Shown here in pieces: positions 19,949 through 31,190 of a DNA stretch of 64,000 nucleotides (its first letter is position 1; each line of letters begins with the position of its first letter). Under the pieces are notes generated by a model that was not told the DNA's origin, did no database searches, and saw only the letters and a program-made list of their open reading frames with translations. The position numbers and the translations under genes were made by a program. Origin of the DNA: Sepiola atlantica (taxonomy: Eukaryota; Mollusca; Cephalopoda; Sepiida; Sepiolidae); contig OY744535.1 in NCBI GenBank assembly GCA_963556195.1, positions 91,762,272 to 91,826,271 of the forward strand, written 5' to 3'.

Positions 19949-21237
19949 GTTGTACATCTGCAAAGAATTGGGACATACAGAGAGTACATGATGCAAAGTC
20001 CCTCCATCTGTTTAGCACGAACTGCAAACATCCGAATCGCTGTGTAGGTTACCTGCGTTTGGTAGGAGACCAGAAGAAACGATAAAGCTAGAGGCTCCAT
20101 AGACATCAAAGCATTCCATGTAATCCTGAACGCTTCAATTGAATTTTATGTTTTCCAGGTACACTGATTCGTTTTAAAACAGCCGATCGCTTCTCCTACC
20201 CGAAAGTTTTTTAAGTGATCAATTAATCACTAAATTAATTTACAATACTAATATAAATCTCGACAAAATATGTTAATGGGGATAAATGTAGTATTATGCA
20301 GTGATGATGTTTCAAATAAAGAATAAATGATTAAAATTCTTTTTCAAAAAGGTCCTGCAAGTAATAAGGTTTAGTTATTACTTTTTAAAAGGTGTTTTCA
20401 AATATGTCCTTATTCTTGCAAACATCCATTGGCAGCAATTACAACTCGACTATTAAATTTATTTCCAAACACTTTTTGTTCTGGTTAACAATTGTTAAAA
20501 AAAAAATAATTACATTAAGTTGTGTTTGAAATGGAGAATGATACAAGCAACAATTAAAATCTGATTAAAGGTAACTCTGTTATCAAAATCTTAATTTCAA
20601 TATTTCTGAATGAAAAACACATTTCTGACTAAAATGGCTGAACTGACTCACCCTAGATAAAAAAGATGGAACATAGAATATGCAAGTATTATTATTTATA
20701 TCATTAATTGCACAAATCAGAATAAAAACAAAATTGAAATAACAGTTTAATAGAAAAATATATGCAAATCCTAACTGAGTGTGTATGAATATTCCACTGG
20801 GTTTTACAAATTGCCCCGTGGGAATGAAATCGAAGGTCAATTATACATAATTGAGTCAGTCAGTTAAATATAGTCGTAAACCCAACTATAAACTCTCTCA
20901 CTAAAATAAGTTTCATTTTAAAAAAGATATGCCCAAACGTTTTATACAATGCCACATTGCTGTTTCATCAGGCATTATATATAAAAGTAATCAAATCGTT
21001 TCCAAATATCAATTTAGTACCAATTGTGGGGAGTAGGTTTGCTGTGTAGAAGTTTAGGTAATGCGTAGAAATACTCACTTTGACAGCAAAGAATGAGTCG
21101 AATGCCAGTTCTACACGTTAAATTATCCCCGGAACATTCAGCGTAGACTTATGTTCTATCAATACAACGATGCCATCAACCATCGATACTTTACAAAACA
21201 AAAGATTTAAAGAAAAGAAAAGAAGTGGTTGACCAAG
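19949..21237. other. Gene-free interval
   Basis: No gene seen. Near 20930-20990 (minus strand) a sequence with GCCTGATGAAACAGCAATGT and a GGGCAT partner forms a possible hairpin next to an ATATAT tail. It resembles other element tails but lacks the GAAA of a hammerhead. Confidence 0.4.
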
Positions 21238-21664
21238 AAAAGAAAAGAGTGCTAGATATGCTTAAAAGAAAAGATATGCATCTGTGTATTACCAGAAGAA
21301 AAGAAAATAGTGCTAGATGTGCTTAAAAGAAAAGATATGCTTCTGTATATTGCCAGAAGAAAAGAAAAGATTGCTTGATGTGCTTAAAAGAAAAGATATG
21401 CTTCTGTGTATTGCCAGAAGACAAGAAAAGAGTGCTAGATGTGCTTAAAAAAAAGATGCGCTTCTGTGTATTGCCAGAAGAAAAGAAAAGAGTGCTAGAT
21501 GTGCTTAAAAGAAAAGATATGCTTCTGTGTATTGCCAGAAGAAAAGAAAAGAGTGTTTGATGTGCTTAAAAGAAAAGATATGCGTCTGTGTATTGCCAGA
21601 AGAAAAGAAAAGAGTGCTAGATGTGCTTAAAAGAAAAGATATGCTTTAGTGTATTGCCAGAAGC
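21238..21664 (+). repeat. Tandem repeat, 7 units of about 61 bp
   Basis: Units begin near 21238, 21296, 21358, 21420, 21480, 21541 and 21602 with AAAAGAAAAGAGTGCTAG. Each continues to GTGTATTGCCAGAAG. Unit lengths are 58-62 bp with small indels and substitutions. Short frames across it (for example 21375-21560) reflect the repeat and give a Lys-rich peptide with recurring VLDVLK. Confidence 0.92.
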
Positions 21665-22030
21665 GCATAAACAAGTAATTGATTCAGACCTGCATACAAA
21701 AAGGTACACATATTACATCATTCTTAAGTTGCAAAGTTCGTTAATGATAGCTTCAAATGTAAATGTTTGCTATTCAATCTGGAAACTTGAAGACCGCGTT
21801 AATCTTTGCTTTCGAATAGAACAATAAAATGAAAGAATAAGTTACCCTACTTATTCAGAATATTTTCAGTTTTTTACATGTCTAAGATCACTTGCAAAAG
21901 AAAGCGTACGCAATACTCACAGTTTCATTTAACCCAATACAATATATTCAACTATTAGGGTTTCTTTTCTTTAAGTTTTAGTTTTGTTATCAACCCTATT
22001 GACATTATAGGATCCTCGTACCAGTTTTCA

Positions 22031-22032
<2 letters not shown>
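21665..22032. other. Gene-free interval
   Basis: Nothing recognised beyond general AT richness. Confidence 0.4.

Positions 22033-22090
<58 letters not shown>
22033..22090. repeat. (AT)n microsatellite beside a hammerhead-like motif
   Basis: Pure AT tract of about 57 bp. On the minus strand it lies directly 3' of the hammerhead-like RNA motif at 22094-22134. Confidence 0.95.
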
Positions 22091-22092
<2 letters not shown>

Positions 22093-22093
22093 T

Positions 22094-22134
22094 GTACAGA
22101 CAGCTGTTTCGTCGTTTATGATTCATCAGTATAC
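22094..22134 (-). ncRNA. Near-complete type I hammerhead ribozyme motif
   Basis: Minus-strand elements in order. Stem I 5' strand GUAUA (22134-22130) pairs with UGUAC (22098-22094), 5 bp with one wobble. The core CUGAUGA (22129-22123) is perfect. Stem II lies in 22122-22111 with U-A and C-G pairs but an A-C mismatch at the base, where G-C is standard. GAAA (22110-22107) is perfect. Stem III ACAGCUGU (22107-22100) is self-complementary, 4 bp. The cleavage-site C is at 22099. Only one core-adjacent position departs from consensus. Palindromic short stem III is typical of hammerheads in Penelope-like elements, which usually act as dimers; that is family knowledge. Confidence 0.6.
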
Positions 22135-22140
22135 GGATTA

Positions 22141-23275
22141 GAATACATATATATGAGAGAGTTTAAAACACGAAATGAAATTACAGATACAATAGAATGT
22201 TTAGTATATAAAATAGTCGATAATCATGTAACAGACTAGTAGAAATAAGAACACGAATCCATCATTAAAGCAGAAAATATATGATAAACGGCTGTTGCGA
22301 TAACACAAAAGAAGGGAATCTGTGGAGACTTGTCATTCAGACCCAAAGTAACAGCATTTTTAACTATCAGTTAGTAATCATTGATAATGATTCGTGTGGA
22401 AACTTCTAGTGAGTGAACAAAAATAATGTTACGAATCGGAATGTACTTGAATCTTGCTTAAACTAGTTGCATCTCGTGTTGTAGTAAAAGCGCTATTAAA
22501 CTAATTCAACAATTCGCACTAAAACATCACCAGTCACTGATATAACATACACCCTCATATACACTGGCAAATACATGTGTGTTTCTGAAGAAATATGGAA
22601 TAAGCATACTAAGATGATTGTTCACGTAGATCAATTTTGATTTACCATCTAAGATATGAAACCTTTTTATTTGTTACTTGCACATTCTGGGTTTATAAAC
22701 TATACATTAAATAAACTAGATCACATTATTTAAATTAATCACAAACGAATGAGGCAAATATTATAAGAAGAATCTAACTTAAGAGGCATCATGGTGATAT
22801 TTTTCATTCCCCAAACAAACGCCAAGAGCAACCAATATATGCAAATGGTTTTCCAGTTAAAAGAGAATTATTGCCGAGCCCAACAAGCGATTGGGAATAT
22901 CTAATTGAAAGAAAACATGGCCGCTACGAAAGAATAGTCAATTGAAACAAGGAAAAGAGTCGGGAAATTTATTCAAGAACGCAAACCGCAGTGGAGTGTG
23001 GCGAAAACCGTTGCCAGTCAGTTGGGCTTTACAGGTGGTGTGAATATAAAAGAAAAAGACAGCTAAAAAGGGGAAAAATATACTGGAAAATCACGAAGGA
23101 CATCACCGGGTCAAGATAGAACATTGAAAGCAATGCGTCTTAAAAGCGAAAGGAATATAGAAGAAAAGAAATAAAAAAGAAATGGAGTCAATGTTTGTGA
23201 GAGAAGTGTAATAAATCGGCTGCATAAATTTGAATTTAGAATAGAGAAAAGTCAAAGGGAAATCGGCAGAAATAA
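22141..23275. other. Gene-free interval
   Basis: No gene seen. A stretch near 22278-22345 (ATAAACGGCTGTTGC, later GGAGACTTGTCA) is loosely similar to 25074-25155, hinting at a shared old interspersed repeat. Confidence 0.4.
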
Positions 23276-23365
23276 GAGGAGAGAGAAGAAGATGATAAGG
23301 AGAGAGAAGAAGAGGATAAGGAGAGAGAAGACGAGGCTAAGGAGAGAAAGAAAGAAGTAGATAAG
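23276..23365 (+). repeat. Purine-rich minisatellite, about 4 units
   Basis: The word GGAGAGAGAAGAAGATGATA and variants repeat about every 21 bp within a GA-rich block. Confidence 0.8.
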
Positions 23366-24259
23366 GGTAGCGATATGGAGTTTAGGGTAAAGAAAAATAG
23401 GTTAAAAAGGGTTAGAAAGCAACAACATTCATGTCATGTAGACGGTTAGATGAAAATGATATTCCGTGATGAATCAGAAATTTGCATTTGTCAAGGCGAT
23501 AATACTCGACTTTTATTTGATGCCGTTCAAATGCTACATATAGAGTTTAATATCTGAAGAACACAAATCAATTTCCTCAGTCATGCGTTATGTGCCACGG
23601 ATCAAGAATAAACAAAAATGGTAATCATCACCTGAATGCTCAATGCACAAGTCTATATTGGAATCCTGGATAATTTTCTCATTCTATCACTAGCGAATTG
23701 GTTTGACGATTCTTTTTTTTAATGACGATAATGAATCTTATCACAGAACAAATATTGTTAACGCTTTCCGCCAATTAATGATGTTGCAATCAAACATTTC
23801 GGATCAAAAGTCGATGAAAATATTTGGTGAAAATTTAAACATAATGAAAACGTCAATTCACCAAATAAAATTTATAAACCACAATTCTAAAAGTTGGGAT
23901 CACTTTGATAAATTGTTTTAAATTAGGAAAATCAATGTTTGAAATAATTAAGGTTGTCATAAAAGCGAAACCGGAAACTAATGATTAATTCTTTTTGTTT
24001 TCGATCAATTGCACCATATTCTCTTCAATATTGCCCTATTACATAATGTATTGCTCTAAACTCGAACATTAATTTAAATAAGCCATCTTTTATGAGACCA
24101 TCTTTTGAGCCGATGTACGTTTTATTTGTAATTAGTTTATTTATTGTTAACACAAGTAAACATCTAAATGTGTTAAGTCTACAAGTTTCACCAGTGCTAA
24201 TACTAAACATCACCAGTGCTAATCATCAATATCACCAGTAGATATTTGTTGTTTAAAAA
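23366..24259. other. Gene-free interval
   Basis: No supported gene. The frame 23703-23921 (72 codons) has no recognisable family. ATCACCAGTGCTAATA-type words repeat two to three times near 24189-24240. Confidence 0.4.
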
Positions 24260-24261
24260 TC

Positions 24262-24340
<79 letters not shown>

Positions 24341-24362
24341 ATAATAATAATAATAATAATAA
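24260..24362. repeat. Compound (CAC)-(ACT)n-(AAT)n trinucleotide repeat
   Basis: CACCACCACC leads into about 70 bp of ACT triplets, then about 24 bp of AAT triplets. The poly-Ser minus frame across it is an artefact. Confidence 0.95.
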
Positions 24363-25414
24363 CAAAGATAAATATAAAAATAAAGATACAAATAATAATG
24401 ACGAACACCGGACACAACAAGAAGTATAAAAATGTCAAATAGTAGATTTCGCCGCCCCAGCAATTCACAAGGTGAAAAACAAAGAAAAAAAACCGTCATA
24501 AATTCATAGATTTTGCCAGAAAACTGAAATGGATATGAAACACGAAGATCACTGTAATATCAATAATATTAGGAATACTAGCAACACTCTGGAAAAAGAC
24601 TAGGAGAAATTCAAACCAAAGGGAGGATAGACAACATACAACGTACGGCGATAATGATGATGAAATTAGCTGAAATATTTACAAAATAATTTCGAGTGTG
24701 GAAACAAACGCACATAATTCGATAATGCTGACTAATCATAAATTAACTGAAATCGAATAAAATTGGGTGAGCACAACTAGAAACACTGGAGCAGCATATT
24801 ACACAAAACCAAGAAAACTACCAGATGAGGTATTAAAAATCACATAATGTGACCCCCTTTTCCTTAGAGAATAACACGCACATATGTGATGGCACGAGCA
24901 TTTGCCGGTGTAACAAAATGGTCGTGAAGTGTCAAGGAGAATGGAAAGAGCGAGGAGGGAGAGAGAACTATCTAGACCCCCACTGGAAGAGCGCGGAGAG
25001 TACTGGAATGCTAGGGAGGCTTATTGCCACGCAGATTCCAGAGAAAAACCAACTGCGGTTATTTACAAGTAATCGATATAAACGGCTGTTGCAAGAATGC
25101 AAAATGATTTGCAACGGAAGCGATGAGTACTGGAAATCTGGGAAGACTTGTCACACAACCTTTTTCTGCCAGTGAGCAATCGCTGGCAATGAGCTGTCGG
25201 AGAACTAATGAATAAATAATAATAGACATCTGAAGAGAATGAGGCACATGATGAAAACGTCTGTATTATCAGTAATTGTACGAGTACACTTCCGAAAAAC
25301 CTGGCAAAAGACAAGAAAATGGAATTAAAGGGAAGGTTGTCAGCATCAAACCACAGCACTGATGAAAAAATTCCAAAATATTCAGAAAAATCTGAGCGTA
25401 CGGCAGCCAACTCA
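24363..25414. other. Gene-free interval before the 59-bp array
   Basis: The plus frame 24849-25175 (108 codons) has a slightly protein-like composition with several Cys, but I recognise no family. Weak resemblance to LINE-encoded text near 24541-24595 is too short to call. Confidence 0.35.
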
Positions 25415-26004
25415 CATAGTCAGACGACATTTAAAAACACAGGTCAAGTTGAAATAAAATAGCACTTCATAAACATAGTCAGACGACATTTAAAAACACA
25501 GGTCAAGTTGAAATAAAATAGCACTTCATAAACATAGTCAGACGACATTTAAAAACACAGGTCAAGTTGAAATAAAATAGCACTTCATAAACATAGTCAG
25601 ACGACATTTAAAAACACAGGTCAAGTTGAAATAAAATAGCACTTCATAAACATAGTCAGACGACATTTAAAAACACAGGTCAAGTTGAAATAAAATAGCA
25701 CTTCATAAACATAGTCACACGACATTTAAAAACACAGGTCAAGTTGAAATAAAATAGCACTTCATAAACATAGTCAGACGACATTTAAAAACACAGGTCA
25801 AGTTGAAATAAAATAGCACTTCATAAACATAGTCAGACGACATTTAAAAACACAGGTCAAGTTGAAATAAAATAGCACTTCATAAACATAGTCAGACGAC
25901 ATTTAAAAACACAGGTCAAGTTGAAATAAAATAGCACTTCATAAACATAGTCAGACGACATTTAAAAACACAGGTCAAGTTGAAATAAAATAGCACTTCA
26001 TAAA
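25415..26004 (+). repeat. Tandem repeat, exactly 10 copies of a 59-bp unit
   Basis: The unit starts CATAGTCAGACGACATTTAA and ends GCACTTCATAAA. Ten units fill 590 bp. I see essentially one substitution (CAGACG to CACACG near 25717), so the copies are almost identical. A partial CATA follows. Because 59 is not a multiple of 3, no frame stays open across it. Confidence 0.97.
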
Positions 26005-26638
26005 CATAACTAGAAGACGAGCCCAATGGAACCGAGAGCCCCTGTGTAGATATATTAGAGAAATGCGCGAAATGATCGTCACGTAAATATGTATTCTTAC
26101 ATGGTCGAAGCGTTCCCGTCAGAAATCGACGAAAAATAAAAGATATGTTGAAAAATCCTTCAGAGGAAAATGCGTATTTGTTACAAATAAATAATTGTAT
26201 CCTTTTTTTATTCTCATTAATAATCGATATTTTGTATATTCTTACTTCTTCGCAGATCAATAGATCGATGAGACGAACGGGCATTGATAGACTGCTTAGT
26301 TACCCCTTTTCTTTCTAGGTTCGTTTGGCTTACTCTATTCTCTTCTTTTCTCTTCTTCCTCTGCCTTTCATTTCTTTCTTTCTTCTTGAAGAAGAAATCA
26401 CCCTGCGGTCAGTTGCTCGTAAAATAAGTACTTACAGATGTGTCCGAAAGTTGAACTCACTAAAAGGTTTTCACATATGTTTTTAACAAGTAGGTGCAAA
26501 ATAAACTTTTATACACCCGTGAATTATCAAAAAAGAAATCAGAGTTCCTGGCGACACCCATGAAGACAGCAACAACAACAAAAACCCGCGACTTGAGTGC
26601 GGCTGCTGCCTCTCCCCAATAACAGCTTAACATATACG

Positions 26639-26639
<1 letters not shown>
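26005..26639. other. Gene-free interval
   Basis: Nothing recognised. A TCTT-rich pyrimidine tract lies at about 26310-26390. Confidence 0.4.
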
Positions 26640-26673
<34 letters not shown>

Positions 26674-26699
26674 GTGCACCCCCCCCCCCCACACACGCA
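26640..26699. repeat. (CA)n, poly-C and CACACG simple repeats
   Basis: A CA tract of about 28 bp, then TATACGTG, then a run of about 13 C, then CACACGCACAC. The flanking word ATATACGTGCAC occurs on both sides of the CA tract. Confidence 0.93.
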
Positions 26700-27129
26700 C
26701 ACTGACCTTTGAAAACTGATTTAACGCACGTGTAGTTTCATATACAAACACTTTTCCAATCTTCAACAAACTTTATTGTTATATTTTACATCTTTGCAAA
26801 ATTCTTGCTACATAAAAGTTTTATTTTTACCTTACATTTGGTAACTGATGATCTATGCCAAACATATATGTTTTTATTGAATCGGTCTAGTCCCAATATT
26901 AATATTAATTGTTTAGTGTGGTGCTTGGCAATCCCTAAAGACACGACCGTCGTCTAAAATACCCGATCCAAAACCGGGAACCAAATAAAAACAACTTCTT
27001 TGTACTAACATGAAAATTATGTGCATCGAAGTTGCATAAAATATGCGGTCATTGCGATCATCTCTACGCATTCTGTTAGAGAAATAGCATACCTTTACTG
27101 GTTTCGGATGAGTCAATATTGGGGAATAA
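26700..27129. other. Gene-free interval
   Basis: No gene seen. Confidence 0.4.
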
Positions 27130-27272
27130 CTATGAGAGAGAGAAACAAGGAGAGAGAGAGAGGGGATGAAATATTAAGGGATGGAAAGAGAGAAGGGGAT
27201 AAAACGGGGGAGGAGAGGGAGAGCTAGAGAGCAAGAGAGAGAGAGAGAGTAGATTCTATAGAATAAGAGAGA
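27130..27272. repeat. GA-rich low-complexity tract
   Basis: Imperfect GAGAGA blocks separated by GGGGATAAA-type words. Confidence 0.85.
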
Positions 27273-27658
27273 GTGGCAGTCGATATTAGAGTGACTATCA
27301 GTAAAGTATATTCGTACACCAGATTTTTATCAGCAACTTCAAAATGCATTTTGCTTTTTAGGGTTGTTTAACACTATTCACATTTGATTTTATTCAACAA
27401 GAGAAAATTTTATCGAAAATACTTTGGTCATTTTTAAGAATTAAATATTCTGAAATGTTATTGTTATTGTTAATATGTGGAGATAAGACAAAAGTAATGT
27501 TATTTTTAGAAACACATTCTCCAAAAAAATAATGTTAAGTAGGAAATTATAAAGAAAGCAATATAACTTAACTATTTTCTAACTGTTCGTGTTGGAAAAC
27601 AGAGAAGTTATATGTTTTTTGCCTACATTTAGCAATGTCAAAGTGGCCTTTTTTGCTA

Positions 27659-27659
27659 C

Positions 27660-27717
<58 letters not shown>

Positions 27718-27728
27718 TAGCAGCAGCG
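27659..27728. repeat. (ATC)n and (AGC)n trinucleotide repeats
   Basis: About 12 ATC triplets are followed by about 8 AGC triplets with one interruption. The minus frame of poly-Leu/poly-Met across them is an artefact. Confidence 0.95.
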
Positions 27729-30129
27729 TTAGGCTTGCCTGTTCTGGTATACTGGCATGCCCATGGGTGAGCTGTAACAGTTCGAGAAGAGGCAGAAGAA
27801 ACGGTGAGTCATGATTGGCTAATAGGGATATCCCCCAGCTTTGGCGATTTTGGCGCCTCTTTTCAAACGACAGTTCAAGATAATTCGGCATAGAGAAAGG
27901 TTGTGTTTTGGGAGGCTCCATTATTTCAAAGTAACGTATTTGCTTTCTACTTTTTTAGCAAAAGTAATGAAAGGCTTTTAAAAAGGCATTATTTAAACCG
28001 TAAACTGATTAAAAAAAAAATAATTCCAGACAGACAACTCGTTGCTTGGATTCCGACGAAAATATTTTTATTTCTTTTAAAAAGGAATAAGGGCAAGAAA
28101 TATCACAAAAAAAGGATACACAACAATCTTTTCGAACTTTTAACCTAAAGAAAGTTACAAGAAGAAAAAACGGTCTGAAGAAATATAACGGAAAAGGAGA
28201 GGAGCTGAAAGAAAAGAGACTTTTGACAAATGAGTTTTATGAAAGACATTTTTTATAGAACTTATTGTATGTTTTTTTCAGCTTTGTTCAAGTATGACGT
28301 CTATTTTTCTTATTTTCGTAGAAAAGCGAAACCAGTTTTCGGTTTTCTCTCCATTTTCTTTATCGTTTTAGGCGATACTATTTACAGAGATGACCATTTG
28401 TTATAACCATTCTATCGTTTGAAGCGAGAGTATTTTTAAAGAATGATCTCTTAAGTATAGACCTAATTTATATATTTTTATTACTCAATAGATTTTATGT
28501 CATTTTATTGAGCCTTTTATTTTTAATTGTTAATGAACATGCTTTGAGAAGCAAAAACTTCCAGCAATTAAAAATATTAATAAAAACCGATTTTAATTAT
28601 TTTGTTCGGTCTATTTTATTATTTGCTCATTTTTGTATCTTTTTTGTTTATATTATTTGTATTCCTTATTAGGCAAAAGACGAATTCTTTTGACAAGCGC
28701 AAAATTTCGTCAGTCTAGATACATCAGTGTTTATATTCACTCATTTTAGTTACTGTGACCTTATCTTACTGAAGCAATTTATTCATTTGTTCTTCAAACA
28801 GTACAGGATGCTATCGATGTCTTTGTAAAGCGTAAATGAAATTAAGTTTCACAATCGACCATTTTCGAAAGTGAGTGTAGATTCACTGGCCGAGAACCAG
28901 TTAGAAATATAATAAGGCGACAGTGTCAATAAAACCTTACATTATCCGTTGTCCAATGACGACATCGCTAAACACGTTGTCTTCCCTATTCTCTAGTAAA
29001 TAAGCATTATAAACCACCTGCTACAAAACAAAGAGAAAAAGAATTGTTAGGTAGAAAACAGGAGCGCATTATAATATTCCAATTTTAAAATATGTGCATG
29101 GATAGAATCTTAAATTATCTCTCAAATAATAATACATTCAATTTGTTCGTGCGTTATCACCTCTAAAGAATGAAATCGTTCGATTGCCGATTATGAAGTG
29201 CAATACAAAAATAATTGAAAATTAACTGGTAGTGTAAAAGTAAAAAATTACAACTTCATCTAATTTAGAATTAATTGTTACAAAGTCGAATTCTGTCGTC
29301 CTGTCGATAACACCAGTTTAAAAAACCTACGATCTGTTTCTTTTTAAAATTTTAATGCAATTTTGATGCACATCTAATTGTTACAATATTAAATAAATGC
29401 ATTTTAAATGTTACGTTTGTTTTATTTATTACAAGAATATTTAGCTGACAATTATTGTTAGAGTAAAACGACTATGTATATTAAAATAAGTTCAATTGTT
29501 ACAATAAATACATTCAAAGTTTAAAGGTTATTATTTAGCTGACACTTATTTATGTATTATATATATATGTGAATTATTTCCATTGTTTTAAAATTATTTA
29601 AATTATTACAACGTTCCATAAATAAATAAATAAAAAAGAAAGGACGAATATTCATTTTATTTATTTAAAAACTATTCAGCTGACAATGAGAATTATTTTT
29701 ACGGAAAAAGAAAGAGACATTGTTTTCGTAATATTATTAAAGCTTACATTCATTTATTATTTCAAGAGAAATCAAATTATCATTAAAAGAAAAGTATACA
29801 GACAGACAAAGCAAAAAGGTGTGAAATTGTAGCTTCCACAAAATAAAAATATACAAAAAGACATTTAAATGCATTCGCAGTTCTTCCTCTATCTTGTAAA
29901 TATGAACATCCATACAAGTATTAACACTACCTAACACTAACATTTGACTTAAAATGTAATATTTCTCAATCTTTATACTCCATATTAAAAAAAGTATATT
30001 ATGCTTATGGATACCTCCCTTATATATTATATTATCAGCTTACCTCACTTGTCATATGAAATATATTATCTCGATTTTCTATTATGATAAGTAAGGTTAC
30101 TTTTTTCTGTCGGCTAAAATAACATCATT
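27729..30129. other. Long AT-rich gene-free interval
   Basis: No supported gene or RNA. All frames are shorter than 85 codons and AT-driven. TTTATTTA/AATAAATA-type words and words such as TTATTTAGCTGACA recur at about 29440, 29531 and 29675, suggesting an old degenerate repeat. Confidence 0.45.
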
Positions 30130-30960
30130 AGAATTCTTAGATAATGACCTCCAGTCTGTAGTGAAATAGGGACATAAATAGGTGGTAACATTTAATGCTA
30201 CTAAGACAAAGCTTCTTTCTTTAAACAATTATAAGAACTCCTTTCGATCGCCATGGCTAATAGCACTTTACGTGAGAGTCCATTATTCGAACTCTTCGAC
30301 CTAACATTCACAAGTAATATGAATTGGAACAAATACATAGAAGACATTGCCAAGGCTTCCTCCCTAGGAAGGCTACCTCTATCTTGCAAGAAAACTTCTC
30401 ACGCCTGCCAGTATCCTTTATCTCTACAAATCCACCATTCGCCCATGCATGAAGTATTGTTGTCACATCTGGGCTGGTGCACCAACTACTTCTATCTACC
30501 TCTTAGACAGGCTCCCAAAAGAGCATCTAGTCTAATAGGTCCCATACTATCCACCAAACTCCATACCCTTTACTCATCGCCGCATTGTTGCACCACTGTG
30601 GTTGTTTTAATGGCTCCGACGAACTTGTTGCACTTGTGCCTCCTCCACGTATATATCTCCGATCAACCCGACACTCAGAAACATCCTGCCGCTTAACTGT
30701 GGCTATCTCCATATGCAGAAAGGATTTCTACTCTAATAGTTTCTTTTCTTGAACTGCTTGTCTTTGGAACTAACTCCCTGCTCCCTGTTTCACTGAGAGT
30801 ACTTATATGCAAGAGTGTTTAAATGTAAGGTGAATAAGCATCTCGCCGCACATCACGTCACTTAAGATGCCTCCATAAATTTGGCTCCTAATTCCCAGCA
30901 GCCCCTTACGTCTCAGTGGCAACTTGCCTTGTTTGGGGTGAATAAGAGCAACAATAATTG
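30130..30960 (+). mobile_element. LINE 3' end, 5'-truncated
   Basis: On the plus strand the RT C-terminal region reads, with frameshifts, EFLDNDLQSV, VTFNATKTKLLSL, then MANSTLRESPLFELFDLTFT, SNMNWNKYIEDIAKASSLGR, TPASILYLYKSTIRPCMKYC, CHIWAGAPTTSIYLLDR. After further frame changes comes ARVFKCKVNKHLAAH and the stop, then the shared 3' UTR CTTACGTCT...CTTGCCTTGTTTGGGGT ending near 30942. A GAATAAGAGCAACAATAATT tail follows. It is the least deleted of the three related 3' ends in the window. 5' truncation is normal for LINE insertions. Confidence 0.85.
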
Positions 30961-31135
30961 ATTGGCACAGGCATCACAGTGGTCAATCACCGGGAACTGA
31001 ATGTGTTGAGAAAAGGATAACATCCCTATTTTCACCCTCTTTCACAAGAAAATGTGATCAGTATGATGGTTCAGGGAGCCGCCTTTTCAACGTCAACAAG
31101 AAGATACGGTGTTGTTTTTGTTAATTTAAAGCGCA

Positions 31136-31190
31136 GAAACACATTGTTTACAAACACACATTGTTTACAAACACATTGTTTACAAACAAT
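31136..31190 (+). repeat. Short tandem repeat, 3 units of about 18-20 bp
   Basis: ACACATTGTTTACAAAC is repeated three times just ahead of the satellite array. Confidence 0.9.

Noticed and set aside
20931..20990. Another hammerhead candidate (GCCTGATGAAACAGC on the minus strand)
   Set aside because: It has CTGATGA and a closing GGGCAT partner but no GAAA at the required place.
24253..24468. Poly-Ser minus-strand frame
   Set aside because: It is a translation of the ACT trinucleotide repeat.
26885..26990. Possible tRNA gene suggested by locally G+C-richer, hairpin-like text
   Set aside because: No A or B box and no cloverleaf could be formed by eye.
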